From Glebionis coronaria (taxonomy: Eukaryota > Streptophyta > Magnoliopsida > Asterales > Asteraceae), in the NCBI GenBank assembly GCA_025667525.1, contig CM046881.1:24873580-24937579 (forward strand): 64,000 nucleotides of DNA, in the 5' to 3' direction. Positions 36,001 through 48,608 of the stretch are shown here, piece by piece (positions within the stretch are counted from its first letter, which is position 1; every line of letters starts with the position of its first letter). The notes under the pieces were generated by a model. That model did no database searches. It was not told the DNA's origin and saw nothing but the letters and a program-made list of their open reading frames with translations. The position numbers and the translations under genes were made by a program.

Positions 36001-39000
36001 TGCACTAGACAAAGAGCATCTCGACGACACATTATAATATAAAGGTCAAGATTCTAGTGTGGTCTAACAACAAGTTGTGTTATTTGACCAAGAAAACAAT
36101 GATATTGTTTATCCATGTGAAGCCTACCAACGTGGGTTGCAATAAAATCGTCATAACATGTGATACATGACTACGTTTCAAGACCATAACTAAGAAAATG
36201 TATCCTTGAAATATGGATTAATTTTATCTAGGCAAACATTGGTCAAAAACAACTAAACCTGATAAAAAAACTGATGCAAATCGACCATAAACAGCCAAAA
36301 CATTGTCGTAACCGGCTGAAATCATCCAAACATAAGAAAAAACATCTAAATTTATTTATAGTCCATATGGACCATATAGAAACCGGTCAAAATGTTTTCG
36401 CCCGGATTCTAGATGGACGAAACACGTATATGTATTTTCTTTGTTTAGTTTTTGTCGTGTTTTCCCTAGTATAAAAGTTGGTCAGCTAGTATTTGAGGTA
36501 GTTGAGAATGCACTAGACAAAGAGCATCTCGACGACACATTATAATATAAAGGTCAAGATATGAGTGTGGTCTAACAACACGTTGTGTTATTTGACCAAG
36601 AAAACAATGATATTTTTTATCCTTGTGAAGCCTACACAGGTGAATAATATACAAAAAAAGGACAAGTATTTTTTGACATTTCATGTAGGAGGATCATGCT
36701 TCTATATTATATGACTCTGAAATATTTTATTCCATATTTTATTCTATTTAAATTGAGACCCGTCAAGAAATAAAGTGCCAAACATAATCACTAACATATA
36801 AAAACAGATTTAGATTGAAATTATCTGACAACGTGGACTGCAACAAAATCGTCATAACATGTGATACATGACTCCGTTTCAAGACCACAACTAAGAAAAT
36901 GGATCCTTGAAATAAGGATTAATTTTATCTAGGAAAAAAATGGTCAAAAGCGACTAAACCTGAGAAAAAAACTGATGAAAATCAACCATAAACAGCCAAA
37001 ACATTGCTGTAACCGGCTAAAATCATCCAAACATAAGAAAAACATCTAAATTTATTTCTAGTCCATATGGACCACATAGAAACCGGTCAGAATGTTTTCG
37101 CCCAGATTCTAGATGGATGAAAGACGTATATGTATTTTCTTTGTTTAGTTTTGGTCGTGTTTTACCTAGTATAAAAGTTGGTCAGCTAGTATTTGAGGTA
37201 GTTGAGAATGCACTAGACAAAGAGCATCTCGACGACACATTATAATATAAAGGTCAAGATATGAGTGTGGTCTAACAACACGTTGTGTTATTTGACCAAG
37301 AAAACGATGCTATTGTTTATCCTTGTGAAGCCTACACAAGTGAATAATATACAATAAAAGGACAACTATTTTTTGACATTTCGTGTAGGAGGATCATGCT
37401 TCTCTATTATATGATTCTGAAATATTTGATTCCATATTTAATTCTATTTAAATTGAGACCCGTCAAGAAATAGAGTGCCAAACATAATCGCTAACATATA
37501 AAAACAGATTTAGATTGAAATTATCTGACAACGTGGACTGCAACAAAATTGTCATAACATATGATACATCACTCCATTTCAAGACCACAACTAAGAAAAT
37601 GGATCCTTGAAATAAGGATTAATTTTATCTAGGCAAACATTGGTCAAAAGAAACTACATGATAAAAAAACTGATGAAAATGGACCATAAACAGCCAAAAC
37701 ATTGTCGTAACCAGCTGAAATCATCCAAACCTAAGAAAAAACCACTAAATTTTTTTCTAGTCCATATGGACCACATAGAAACCGGTAAAAATGTTTTCGC
37801 CCGGATTCTAGATGGATGAAACACGTATATGTATTTTCTTTGTTTAATTTTGGTCGTGTTTTACCTAGTATAAAAGTTGGTCAGCTAGTATTTGAGGTAG
37901 TTGAGAATGCACTAGACAAAGAGCATCTCGATGACACATTATAATATAAAGGTCAAGATATGAGTGTGTTCTAACAACACGTTGTGTTATTTGACCAAGA
38001 AAACGATGCTATTTTTTATCCTTGTGAAGCCTACACAAGTGAATAATATACAAAAAAAGGACAACTACTTTTTGATATTTCGTGTAGGAGGATCATGCTT
38101 CTGTATTATATGACTCTGATAGAAATTATCTAACAACGCTAACATAGGAGGATCATGCTTCCAAACATAATCGCTAACATATACAAAGAGATTCAGATAG
38201 AAATTATCTGACAACGTGGGCTGCAATAAAATCTTCATAACATGTGATACATGACTCCGTTTCAAGACCACAACTAATAAAATGGATCCTTAAAATAAGG
38301 ATTAATTTTATCTAGGCAAACATTGGTCAAAAGCGACTAAACCTGATAAAAAAAACTGATGCAAATCGACCATAAACAGCCAAAACATTGCCGTAATCGG
38401 CTAAAATCATCCAAACATAAGAAAAAACATCTAAATTTATTTCTAGTCCATATGGACCACATAGAAACCGGTCAAAATGTTTTCTCCCGGATTCTAGATG
38501 GATGAAACACGTATATGTATTTTCTTTGTTTAGTTTTGGTCGTGTATTACCTAGTATAAAAGTTGGTCAACTAGTATTTGAGGTAGTTGAGAATGCACTA
38601 GACAAAGAGCATCTCGACGACACATTATAATATAAAGGTCAAGATATGAGTGTGGTCTAACAACACGTTGTGTTATTTGACCAAGAACACTATGATATTG
38701 TTTATCCTTGTGAAGCCTACACATGTGAATAATATACAAAAAAAGGACAAGTATTTTTTGACATTTCATGTAGGAGGATCATGCTTCTGTATTATATGAC
38801 TCTGATTTGATTCCATATTTGATTCTATTTAAATTGAGACTCGTCAAGAAATAGAGTGCCAAACATAATCGCTAACATATAAAAACACATTTAGATTGAA
38901 ATTATCTGACAACGTGGACTCCAAGAAAATCGTCATAACATGTGATACATGACTCCGTTTCAAGACCACAACTAAGAAAATGGATCCTTGAAATAAGGAT

Positions 39001-41989
39001 TAATTTTATCTAGGCAAACATTGGTCAAAAGCGACTAAACCTTATAGAAAAACTGATGAAAATCAATCATAAACAACCAAAACATTGCCGTAACCGGCTG
39101 AAATCTTCCAAACATAAGAAAAACATCTAAATTTATTTCTAGTACATATGGACCATTTAGAAACCGGTCAAAATGTTTTCACCCGGATTCTAGATGGATG
39201 AAACACGTATATGTATTTTCTTTGTTTAGTTTTAGTCGTGTTTTACCTAGTATAAAAGTTGGTCAGCTAGTATTTGAGGTAGTTGAGAATGCACTAAACA
39301 AAGAGCATCTCGATGACACATTATAATATAAAGGTCAAGATTCGAGTGTGGTCTAACAACACGTTGTGTTATTTGACCAAGAAAATAATGATATTGTTTA
39401 TCCTTGTGAAGCCTACCAACGTGGGCTCCAATAAAATTGTCATAACATGTGATACATGACTCCGTTTCAAGACCATAACTAAGAAAATGTATCCTTGACA
39501 TTTCGTGTAGGAGGATCATGCTTCTCTATTATATGATTCTGAAATATTTGATTCCATATTTAATTCTATTTAAATTGGGACCCGTCAAGAAATAGAGTGC
39601 CAAACATAATCGCTAACATATAAAAATAGATTAAGATTGAAATTATCTAACAACGATGGCTGCAATAAAATCGTCATAACATGTGATACATGACTCCATT
39701 TCAAGACCACAACTAAGAAAATGGATCCTTGAAATAAGGATTAATTTTATATAGGCAAACATTAGTCAAAAGCGACTAAACCTGATAAAAAACTGATGCA
39801 AATCGATTATAAACAGCCAAAACATTGCCGTAACCGGCTGAAATCATCCAAACATAAGAAAAAACATCTAAATTTATTTCTAGTCCATATAGACCACATA
39901 GAAACCGGTCAAAATGTTTTCGCCCGGATTCTAGATGGATGAAACAGGTATATGTATTTTCTTTGTTTAGTTTTGGTCGTGTTTTACCCAGTATAAAAGT
40001 TGGTCAGCTAGTATTTGAGGTAGTTGAGAATGCACTAGACAAAGAGCATCTGGACGACACATTATAATATAAAGGTCAAGATATGAATGTGGTCTAACAA
40101 TACATCGTGTTATTTGACAAAGAAAACAATGATATTGTTTATCCTTTTGAAGCCTACACAGGTGAATAATATACAAAAAAGGACAAGTATTTTTTAACAT
40201 TTCATGTAGGAGGATCATGCTTCTATATTATATGAATCTGAAATATTTGATTCCATATTTGATTCTATTTAAATTGAGATCCGTCAAAAATAGAGTGCCA
40301 AACATAATCGCTAACATATAAAAACAGATTTAGATTGAAATTATCTCACAACGTGGGCTGTAATAAAATCGTCATAACATGTGATACATGACTTCATTTC
40401 AAGACCACAAATAAGAAAATGGATCCTTGAAATAAGGATTAGTTTTATCTAGGCAAACATTGGTCAAAACCGACTAAACCTGATAAAAAAATAATGCAAA
40501 TCAACCATAAACAGCCAAAACATTGTCGTAACCGGCTGAAATAATCCTAACATAAGAGAAAGCATCTAAATTTATTTCTAGTCCATATGGACCAGATAGA
40601 AACCGGCCATAATGTTTTCGCCTAGATTCTAGATGGATGAACACGTATCTGTATTTTCTTTGTTTTGTTTTGGTCGTGTTTACCTAGTATAAAAGTTGGT
40701 CAGCTAGTTTTTGAGGTAGTTGAGAATGCACTAGACAAAGAGCATCTAAACGACACATTATAATATAAAGGTCAAGATATGAGTGTGGTCTAAGAACACG
40801 TTGTGTTATTTGACCAAGAAAGCAACGATATTGTTTATCCTTGTGAAGCCTACACATGTGAATAATATACAAAAAAAAGGACAAATATTTTTTGACATTT
40901 CATGTAGGAGGATCATGATTATGTATTATATGACTCTGATTTGATTCCATATTTGATTCTATTTAAATTGAGACCCGTCAAGAAATAGAGTGCCAAACAT
41001 AATCGCTAACATATAAAAACAGATTTAGATTGAAATTATCTGACAACGTGGACTGCAACAAAATCGTCATAACATGTGATATATGACTCCGTTTCAAGAC
41101 CACAACTAAGAAAATGGATCCTTGAAATAAGGATTAATTTTATCTAGGCAAACAGTGGTCAAAAGCGACTAAACCTTATTGAAAAACTGATGAAAATCAA
41201 CCATAAACAACCAAAACATTACCGTAACCGGCTGAAATAATCCAAACATAAGAAAAACATCTAAATTTATTTCTAGTCCATATGGACCATATAGAAACCG
41301 GTCAAAATGTTTTCGACGACACATTATAATATAAAGGTCAAGATTCGAGTGTGGTCTAACAACACGTTGTGTTATTTCACCAAGAAAATAATGATATTGT
41401 TTATCCTTGTGAAGCCTACCAACGTGGGCTGCAATAAAATTGTAATAACATGTGATACATGACTCCGTTTCAAGATCATAACTAAGAAAATGTATCCTTG
41501 ACATTTCATGTAGGAGGATCATGCTTCTCTATTATATGATTCTAAAATATTTGATTCCATATTTAATTCTATTTAAATTGAGACCCGTCAAAAAATAGAG
41601 TGCCAAACATAATCGCTAACATATAAAAACAGATATAGATTTAAATTATCTAACAACGTGGGCTACAATAAAATCGTCATAACATGTGATTCATGACTCC
41701 ATTTCAAGACCACAACTAAGAAAATGGATCCTTGAAATAAGGATTATTTTTATCTAGGCAAACATTAGCCAAAAGCGACTAAACCTGATAAAAACTGATG
41801 CAAATCGACCATAAACAGCCAAAACATTGCCGTAACCGGCTGAAATCATCCAAACATAAGAAAAAACATCTAAATTTATTTCTAGTCCATATAGACCACA
41901 TAGAAACCGGTCAAAATGTTTTCCCCCGGATTCTAGATGGATGAAACAGGTATATGTATTTTCTTTGTTTAGTTTTGGTCGTGTTTTAC

Positions 41990-44900
41990 CTAGTATAAAA
42001 GTTGGTCAGCTAGTATTTGAGGTAGTTGAGAATGCACTAGACAAAGAGCATCTGGACGACACATTATAATATAAAGGTCAAGATATGAATGTGGTCTAAC
42101 AACACATCGCGTTATTTGACCAAGAAAACAATGATATTGTTTATCCTTTTGAAGCCTACACAGGTGAATAATATACAAAAAAGGACAAGTATTTTTTAAC
42201 ATTTAATGTAGGAGGATCATGCTTCTATATTGTATGACTCTGAAATATTTGATTCCATATTTGATTCTATTTAAATTGAGATCCGTAAAAAAATAGAGTG
42301 CCAAACATAATCGCTAACATATAAAAACAGATTTAGATTGAAATTATCTCACAACGTGGGCTGTAATAAAATTGTCATAACATGTGATACATGACTCCAT
42401 TTCAAGACCACAAATAAGAAAATAGATTCTAGATGGATGAAACACGTATTTGTATTTTCTTTGTTTTGTTTTGGTCGTGTTTGACCTAGTATAAAAGTTG
42501 GTCAGCTAGTTTTTGAGGTAGTTGAGAATGCACTAGACAAAGAGCATCTTGACGACACATTATTATATAAAGGTCAAGATATGAGTGTGGTTTAACAACA
42601 GGTTGTGTTATTTGACCAAGAAAACAATGATATTGTTAATCCTTGTGAAGCCTACACAGGTGAATAATATACCAAAAAGGGACAAGTATTTTTTGACATT
42701 TCGTGTAGGAGGATCATGCTTCTGTATTATATGACTCTGAAATATTTTATTCCATATTTTATTCTATTTAAACTGAGACCCATCAAGAAATAGAGTGCCA
42801 AACATAATCGCTAACATATAAAAACAGATTTAGATTGAAATTATCTGAAAACGAGGGCTGCAATAAAATCGTCATAACATGTGATACATGACTCTGTTCC
42901 AAGACCACAACTAAGAAAATCGATCCTTGAAATAAAGATTAGTTTTATCTAGGAAAACATTGGTCAAAAGCGACTAAACCTGATAAAGAACTGATGCAAA
43001 TGGACAATAAACTACCAAAACATTGCCGTAACCGGCTAAAATCATCCAAATATAAGAATAAACATCTAAATTTATTTCTAGTCCATATGGACCACATAGA
43101 AACCGGTCAAAATGTTTTCGCCCGGATTATAGATGGATGAAAAACGTATATGTATTTTCTTTGTTTAGTTTTGGTCGTGTTTTACCTAGTATAAAAGTTG
43201 GTCAGCTAGTATTTGAAGTAGTTGAGAATGCACTAGACAAAGAGAATCTAGACAACACATTATAATATAAAGGTCAAGATATGAGTGTGGTCTAACAACA
43301 CGTCATGTTATTTGACCAAGAAAACAATGATATTGTTTATCCTTGTGAAGCCTATACAGGTGGATAATATACAAAAAAAGGACAAGTATTTTTTGACATT
43401 TCATGTAGGAGGATCATGCTTCTGTATTATATGACTCTAAAATATTTGATTCCATATTTGATTCTATTTAAATTGAGATCCGTCAAAAAATAGAGTTCCA
43501 AACATAATCGCTAACATATAAAAACAGATTTAGATTGAAATTATCTGTCAACGTGGGCTGTAATAAAATCGTCATAACATGTGATACATGACTCCGTTTC
43601 AATACCACAACTAAGAAAATTGATCCTTGAAATAAGGATTAATTTTATCTAGGCAAACATTGGTCAAAAGCGACTAAACCTGATAAAAAACTGATGCAAA
43701 TCGACCATAAACAGCCAAAACATTGCCGTAACCGGCTGAAATCATCCAAACATAAGAAAAAACATATAAATTTATTTCTAGTCCATATAGACCACATAGA
43801 AACCGGTCAAAATGTTTTTCCCCGGATTCTAGATGGATGAAACAGGTATATGTATTTTCTTTGTTTAGTTTTGGTCGTGTTTTACCTAGTATAAAAGTTG
43901 GTCAGCTAGTATTTGAGGTAGTTGAGAATGCACTAGACAAAGAGCATCTGGACGACACATTATAATATAAAGGTCAAGATATGAATGTGGTCTAACAACA
44001 CATCGTGTTATTTGACCAAGAAAACAATGATATTGTTTATCCTTTTGAAGCCTACACAGGTGAATAATATACAAAAAAGGACAAGTATTTTTTAACATTT
44101 CATGTAGGAGGATCATGCTTCTATATTGTATGACTCTGAAATATTTGATTCCATATTTGATTCTATTTAAATTGAGATCCGTCAAAAAATAGAGTGCCAA
44201 ACATAATCGCTAACATATAAAAACAGATTTAGATTGAAATTATCTCACAACGTGGGCTGTAATAAAATTGTCATAACATGTGATACATGACTCCATTTCA
44301 AGACCACAAATAAGAAAATAGATTCTAGATGGATGAAACACGTATCTGTATTTTCTTTGTTTTGTTTTGGTCGTGTTTGACCTAGTATAAAAGTTGGTCA
44401 GCTAGTTTTTGAGGTAGTTGAGAATGCACTAGACAAAGAGCATCTTGACGACACATTATTATATAAAGGTCAAGATATGAGTGTGGTTTAACAACAGGTT
44501 GTGTTATTTGACCAAGAAAACAATGATATTGTTTATCCTTGTGAAGCCTACACAGGTGAATAATATACCAAAAAGGGACAAGTATTTTTTGACATTTCGT
44601 GTAGGACGATCATGCTTCTGTATTATATGACTCTGAAATATTTGATTCCATATTTTATTCTATTTAAACTGAGACCCATCAAGAAATAGAGTGCCAAACA
44701 TAATCGCTAACATATAAAAACAGATTTAGATTGAAATTATCTGAAAACGAGGGCTGCAATAAAATCGTCATAACATGTGATACATGACTCTGTTCTAAGA
44801 CCACAACTAAGAAAATCGATCCTTGAAATAAAGATTAGTTTTATCTAGGAAAACATTGGTCAAAAGCGACTAAACCTGATAAAGAACTGATGCAAATGGA

Positions 44901-45781
44901 CAATAAACTACCAAAACATTGCCGTAACCGGCTAAAATCATCCAAATATAAGAATAAACCTCTAAATTTATTTCTAGTCCATATGGACCACATAGAAACC
45001 GGTCAAAATGTTTTCGCCCGGATTATAGATGGATGAAAAACGTATATGTATTTTCTTTGTTTAGTTTTGGTCGTGTTTTACCTAGTATAAAAGTTAGTCA
45101 GCTAGTATTTGAGGTAGTTGAGAATGCACTAGACAAAGAGCATCTAGACGACACATTATAATATAAAGGTCAAGATATGAGTGTGGTCTAACAACACGTC
45201 ATGTTATTTGACCAAGAAAACAATGATATTGTTTATCCTTGTGAAGCCTATACAGGTGAATAATTTACAAAAAAAAGGACAAGTATTTTTTGACATTTCA
45301 TGTAGGAGGATCATGCTTCTGTATTATATGACTCTAAAATATTTGATTCCATATTTGATTCTATTTAAATTGAGATCCGTCAAAAAATAGAGTTCCAAAC
45401 ATAATCGCTAACATATAAAAACAGATTTAGATTGAAATTATCTGACAACGTGGGCTGTAATAAAATCGTCATAACATGTGATACATGACTCCGTTTCAAG
45501 ACCACAAATAAGAAAATTGATCCTTGAAATAAGGATTAATTTTATCTAGACAAACATTGGTCAAAAGCGACTAAACCTGATAAAAAACTGATGCAAATCG
45601 ACCATAAACAGCCAAAACATTGCCGTAACCGGCTAAAATCATCCAAACATAAGAAAAAACATATAAATTTATTTCTAGTCCATATGGACCACATAGAAAC
45701 CGGTCAAAATGTTTTCGCCTGGATTCTAGATGGATGAAACACGTATATGTATTTTCTTTGTTTAGTTTTGGTGTGTTTTAC
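41990..45781 (+). repeat. Trimeric higher-order repeat, period 1896 bp, two copies
   Basis: Anchors 41990, 42486, 43186 and then 43886, 44382, 45082, 45782: each copy is 496 + 700 + 700 bp. The 496-bp monomer carries the same internal junction in both copies (near 42423 and 44319), so the whole trimer was duplicated. Confidence 0.9.
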
Positions 45782-48557
45782 CTAGTATAAAAGTTGTTGA
45801 GCTAGTATTTGAGGTAGTTGAGAATGCACTAGACAAAGAGCATCTCGACGACACATTATAATATAAAGGTCAAGATATGAGTGTGGTCTAACCACACGTT
45901 GTGTTATTTTACCAAGATAACAATGATATTGTTTATCCTTGTGAAGCCTACACAAGTGAATAATATACAAAAAAAGGACAACTATATTTTGACATTTTGT
46001 GTAGGAGGATCATGCTTCTGTATTATATGACTCTGAAATATTTGATTCCATATTTGATTCTATTTAAACTGAGACCCGTTAAGAAATAGAGTGCCAAACA
46101 TAATCGCTAACATATAAAAACAGATTTAGATTGAAATTATCTGACAACATGGGATGCAATAAAATCGTCATAACATGTGATAATTGACTCCGTTTCAAGG
46201 CCACAACTAAGAAAATGGATCCTTGAAATAAGGATTAATTTTATCTAGATAAACATTGGTCAAAATCGACTAAAGCTGATAAAAAACTAATGAAAATCGA
46301 ACATACACAGCCAAAACATTGGCGTAACCGGCTGAAATCATCCAAACATAAGAAAACACATCTAAATTTATTTCTAGTCCATATGGACCACATAGAAACT
46401 GGCCAAAATGTTTTCGCCCGGATTATAGATGGATGAAACACGTATATGTATTTTCTTTGTTTAGTTTTAGTCATGTTTTACCTAGTATAAAAGTTGGTCA
46501 GCTAGTATTTGAGGTATTTGAGAATGCACTAGATAAAGAGCATCTCGACGACACATTATAATATAAAGGTCAAGATATGAGTGTGGTTTAACAACACGTT
46601 GTGTTATTTGACCAAGAAAACAATGATATTGTTTATCCTTGTGAACCCTACACAGGTGAATAATATACAAAAAGGACAAGTATTTTTTAACATTTCATGT
46701 AGGAGGATCATGCTTCTGTATTATATGACTCTGAAATATTTGATTCCATATTTGATTCTATTTAAATTGAGACCCATCAAGAAATAGAGTGCCAAACATA
46801 ATCGCTAATATATAAAAATAGATTTAGATTGAAATTATCTGACAACGTGGGCTGCAATAAAATCGTCATAACATGTGATACATGACTCCGTTTCAAGACC
46901 ACAACTAAGAAAATGGATCCTTGAAATAAGGATTAATTTTATCTAGGCAAAGATTGGTCAAAAACGACTAAACCTGATAAAAAACTGATGCAAATCGAAA
47001 ATAAACAGCCAAAACATTACCGTAACCGGCTGAAATCATCCAAACATAAAAAAACATCTAAATTTATTTCTAGTCCATATGGACCACATAGAAACCGGTC
47101 AAAATGTTTTCGCCCGGATTCTAGATGGATGAAACACGTATATGTATTTTCTTTGTTTAGTTTTGGTCGTGTTTTACCTAGTATAAAAGTTGGTCAGCTA
47201 GTATTTGAGGTAGTTGAGAATGCACTAGACAAAGAGCATCTCGACGACACATTATAATATAAAGGTCAAGATATGAGTGTGATCTAACAACACGTCGTGT
47301 TATTTGACAAAGAAAACAATGATATTGTTTATCCTTGTGAAGCCTTCACATGTGAATAATATACAAAAAAAGGACAAGTATTTTTTTGACATTTTGTGTA
47401 GGAGGATCATGCTTCTGTATTATATGACTCTGAAATATTTGATTCCATATTTTTTCTGTTTAAACTGAGACCCATCAAGAAATAGAATGTCAAACATAAT
47501 CGCTAACATATAAAAGCAGATTTAGATTGAAATTATCTGACAACGTGGACTGTAACAAAGTCGTCATAACATATGATACATGACTCCGTTTCAAGACCAC
47601 AACTAAGAAAATAGATCCTTGAAATAAGGATTAATTTTATCTAGGAAAACATTGGTCAAAAGCGACTAAACATGATAAAAAACTGATGAAAATCGACCAT
47701 AAACAGCCAAAACATTGCCGTAACCGGCTGAAATAATCCAAACCTAAGAAAAAACCACTAAATTTATTTCTAGTCCATATGGACCACATAGAAAACGGTC
47801 AAAATGCTTTCGGTCGGATTCTAGATGGATGAAACACATATTTGTATTTTCTTCGTTTAGTTTTGGTCGTGTTTTACCAAGTATAAAAGTTGGTCAACTA
47901 GTATTTGAGGTAGTTGAGAATGCACTAGACAAAGAGCATCTCGACGACACATTATAATATAAAGGTCAAGATATGAGTGTGGTCTAACAACACGTCGTGT
48001 TATTTGACCAAGAAAACAATAATATTGTTTATCCTTATGAAGCCTACACAGGTGAATAATATACAAAAAAAGGACATGTATTTTTTGACATTTTATGTAG
48101 GAGGATCATGCTTCTGTATTATATGACTCTGAAATATTTGATTCCACATATGATTCTATTTAAATTGAGTCCCGTCAAGAAATAGAGTGCCAAACATAAT
48201 CGCTAACATATAAAAACAAATTTAGATTGAAATTATCTGACAATGTGGGCTGCAATAAAATCGTCATAACATGTGATACATGACTCCGTTTCAAGACCAC
48301 AACTAAGAAAATGGATCCTTGAAATAAGGATTAGTTTTATGTAGGCTAACATTGGTCAAAAGCGACTAACCTGATAAAAAAACTGATGAAAATCGACCAT
48401 AAACAGCCAAAACATTGCGCAACTGGCTGAAATCATCCAAAGCTAAGAAAAAACCACTAAATTTATTTCTAGTCCATATGGACCACATAGAAAACGGTCA
48501 AAATATTTCCGCCCGGATTCTAGATGGATGAAACACATATATGTATTTTCTTTGTTT

Positions 48558-48608
48558 AGTTTTGGTTAGCTGACCAACTTTTATACTAGGTAAAACACGA
48601 CCAAAACT
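48558..48608. other. Head-to-head inversion junction of the satellite
   Basis: The plus-oriented satellite runs to 48566 (AGTTTTGGT) and from 48567 continues as its reverse complement (TAGCTGACC...). ACCAAAACT at 48600-48608 pairs with 48558-48566 across a 33-nt spacer, and the pairing extends outward through whole monomers. Confidence 0.95.

Larger units (their letters stand above)
25738..48566 (+). repeat. Satellite block B, about 34 monomers
   Basis: Anchors: 26093, 26600, 27298, 27999, 28695, 29394, 30090, 30789, 31488, 32072, 32768, 33466, 34158, 35261, 35958, 36466, 37166, 37865, 38551, 39247, 39988, 40684, 41990, 42486, 43186, 43886, 44382, 45082, 45782, 46482, 47178 and 47878. Most intervals are 696-700 bp. 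Shortened monomers are 507-508 bp (26093, 35958) or 496 bp (41990, 43886). Two anchors are lost by local deletion (near 34800 and 41310). Higher-order duplications lie at 27298-30089 and 41990-45781. Some recurrent short frames of 60-76 codons have real ATG starts, but their length varies with A-run indels and they are not called. Confidence 0.95.

Noticed and set aside
9042..48566. Nucleosome-phased satellite (698 about four, 507 about three repeats)
   Set aside because: Numerically suggestive only; nothing in the sequence independently shows phasing.
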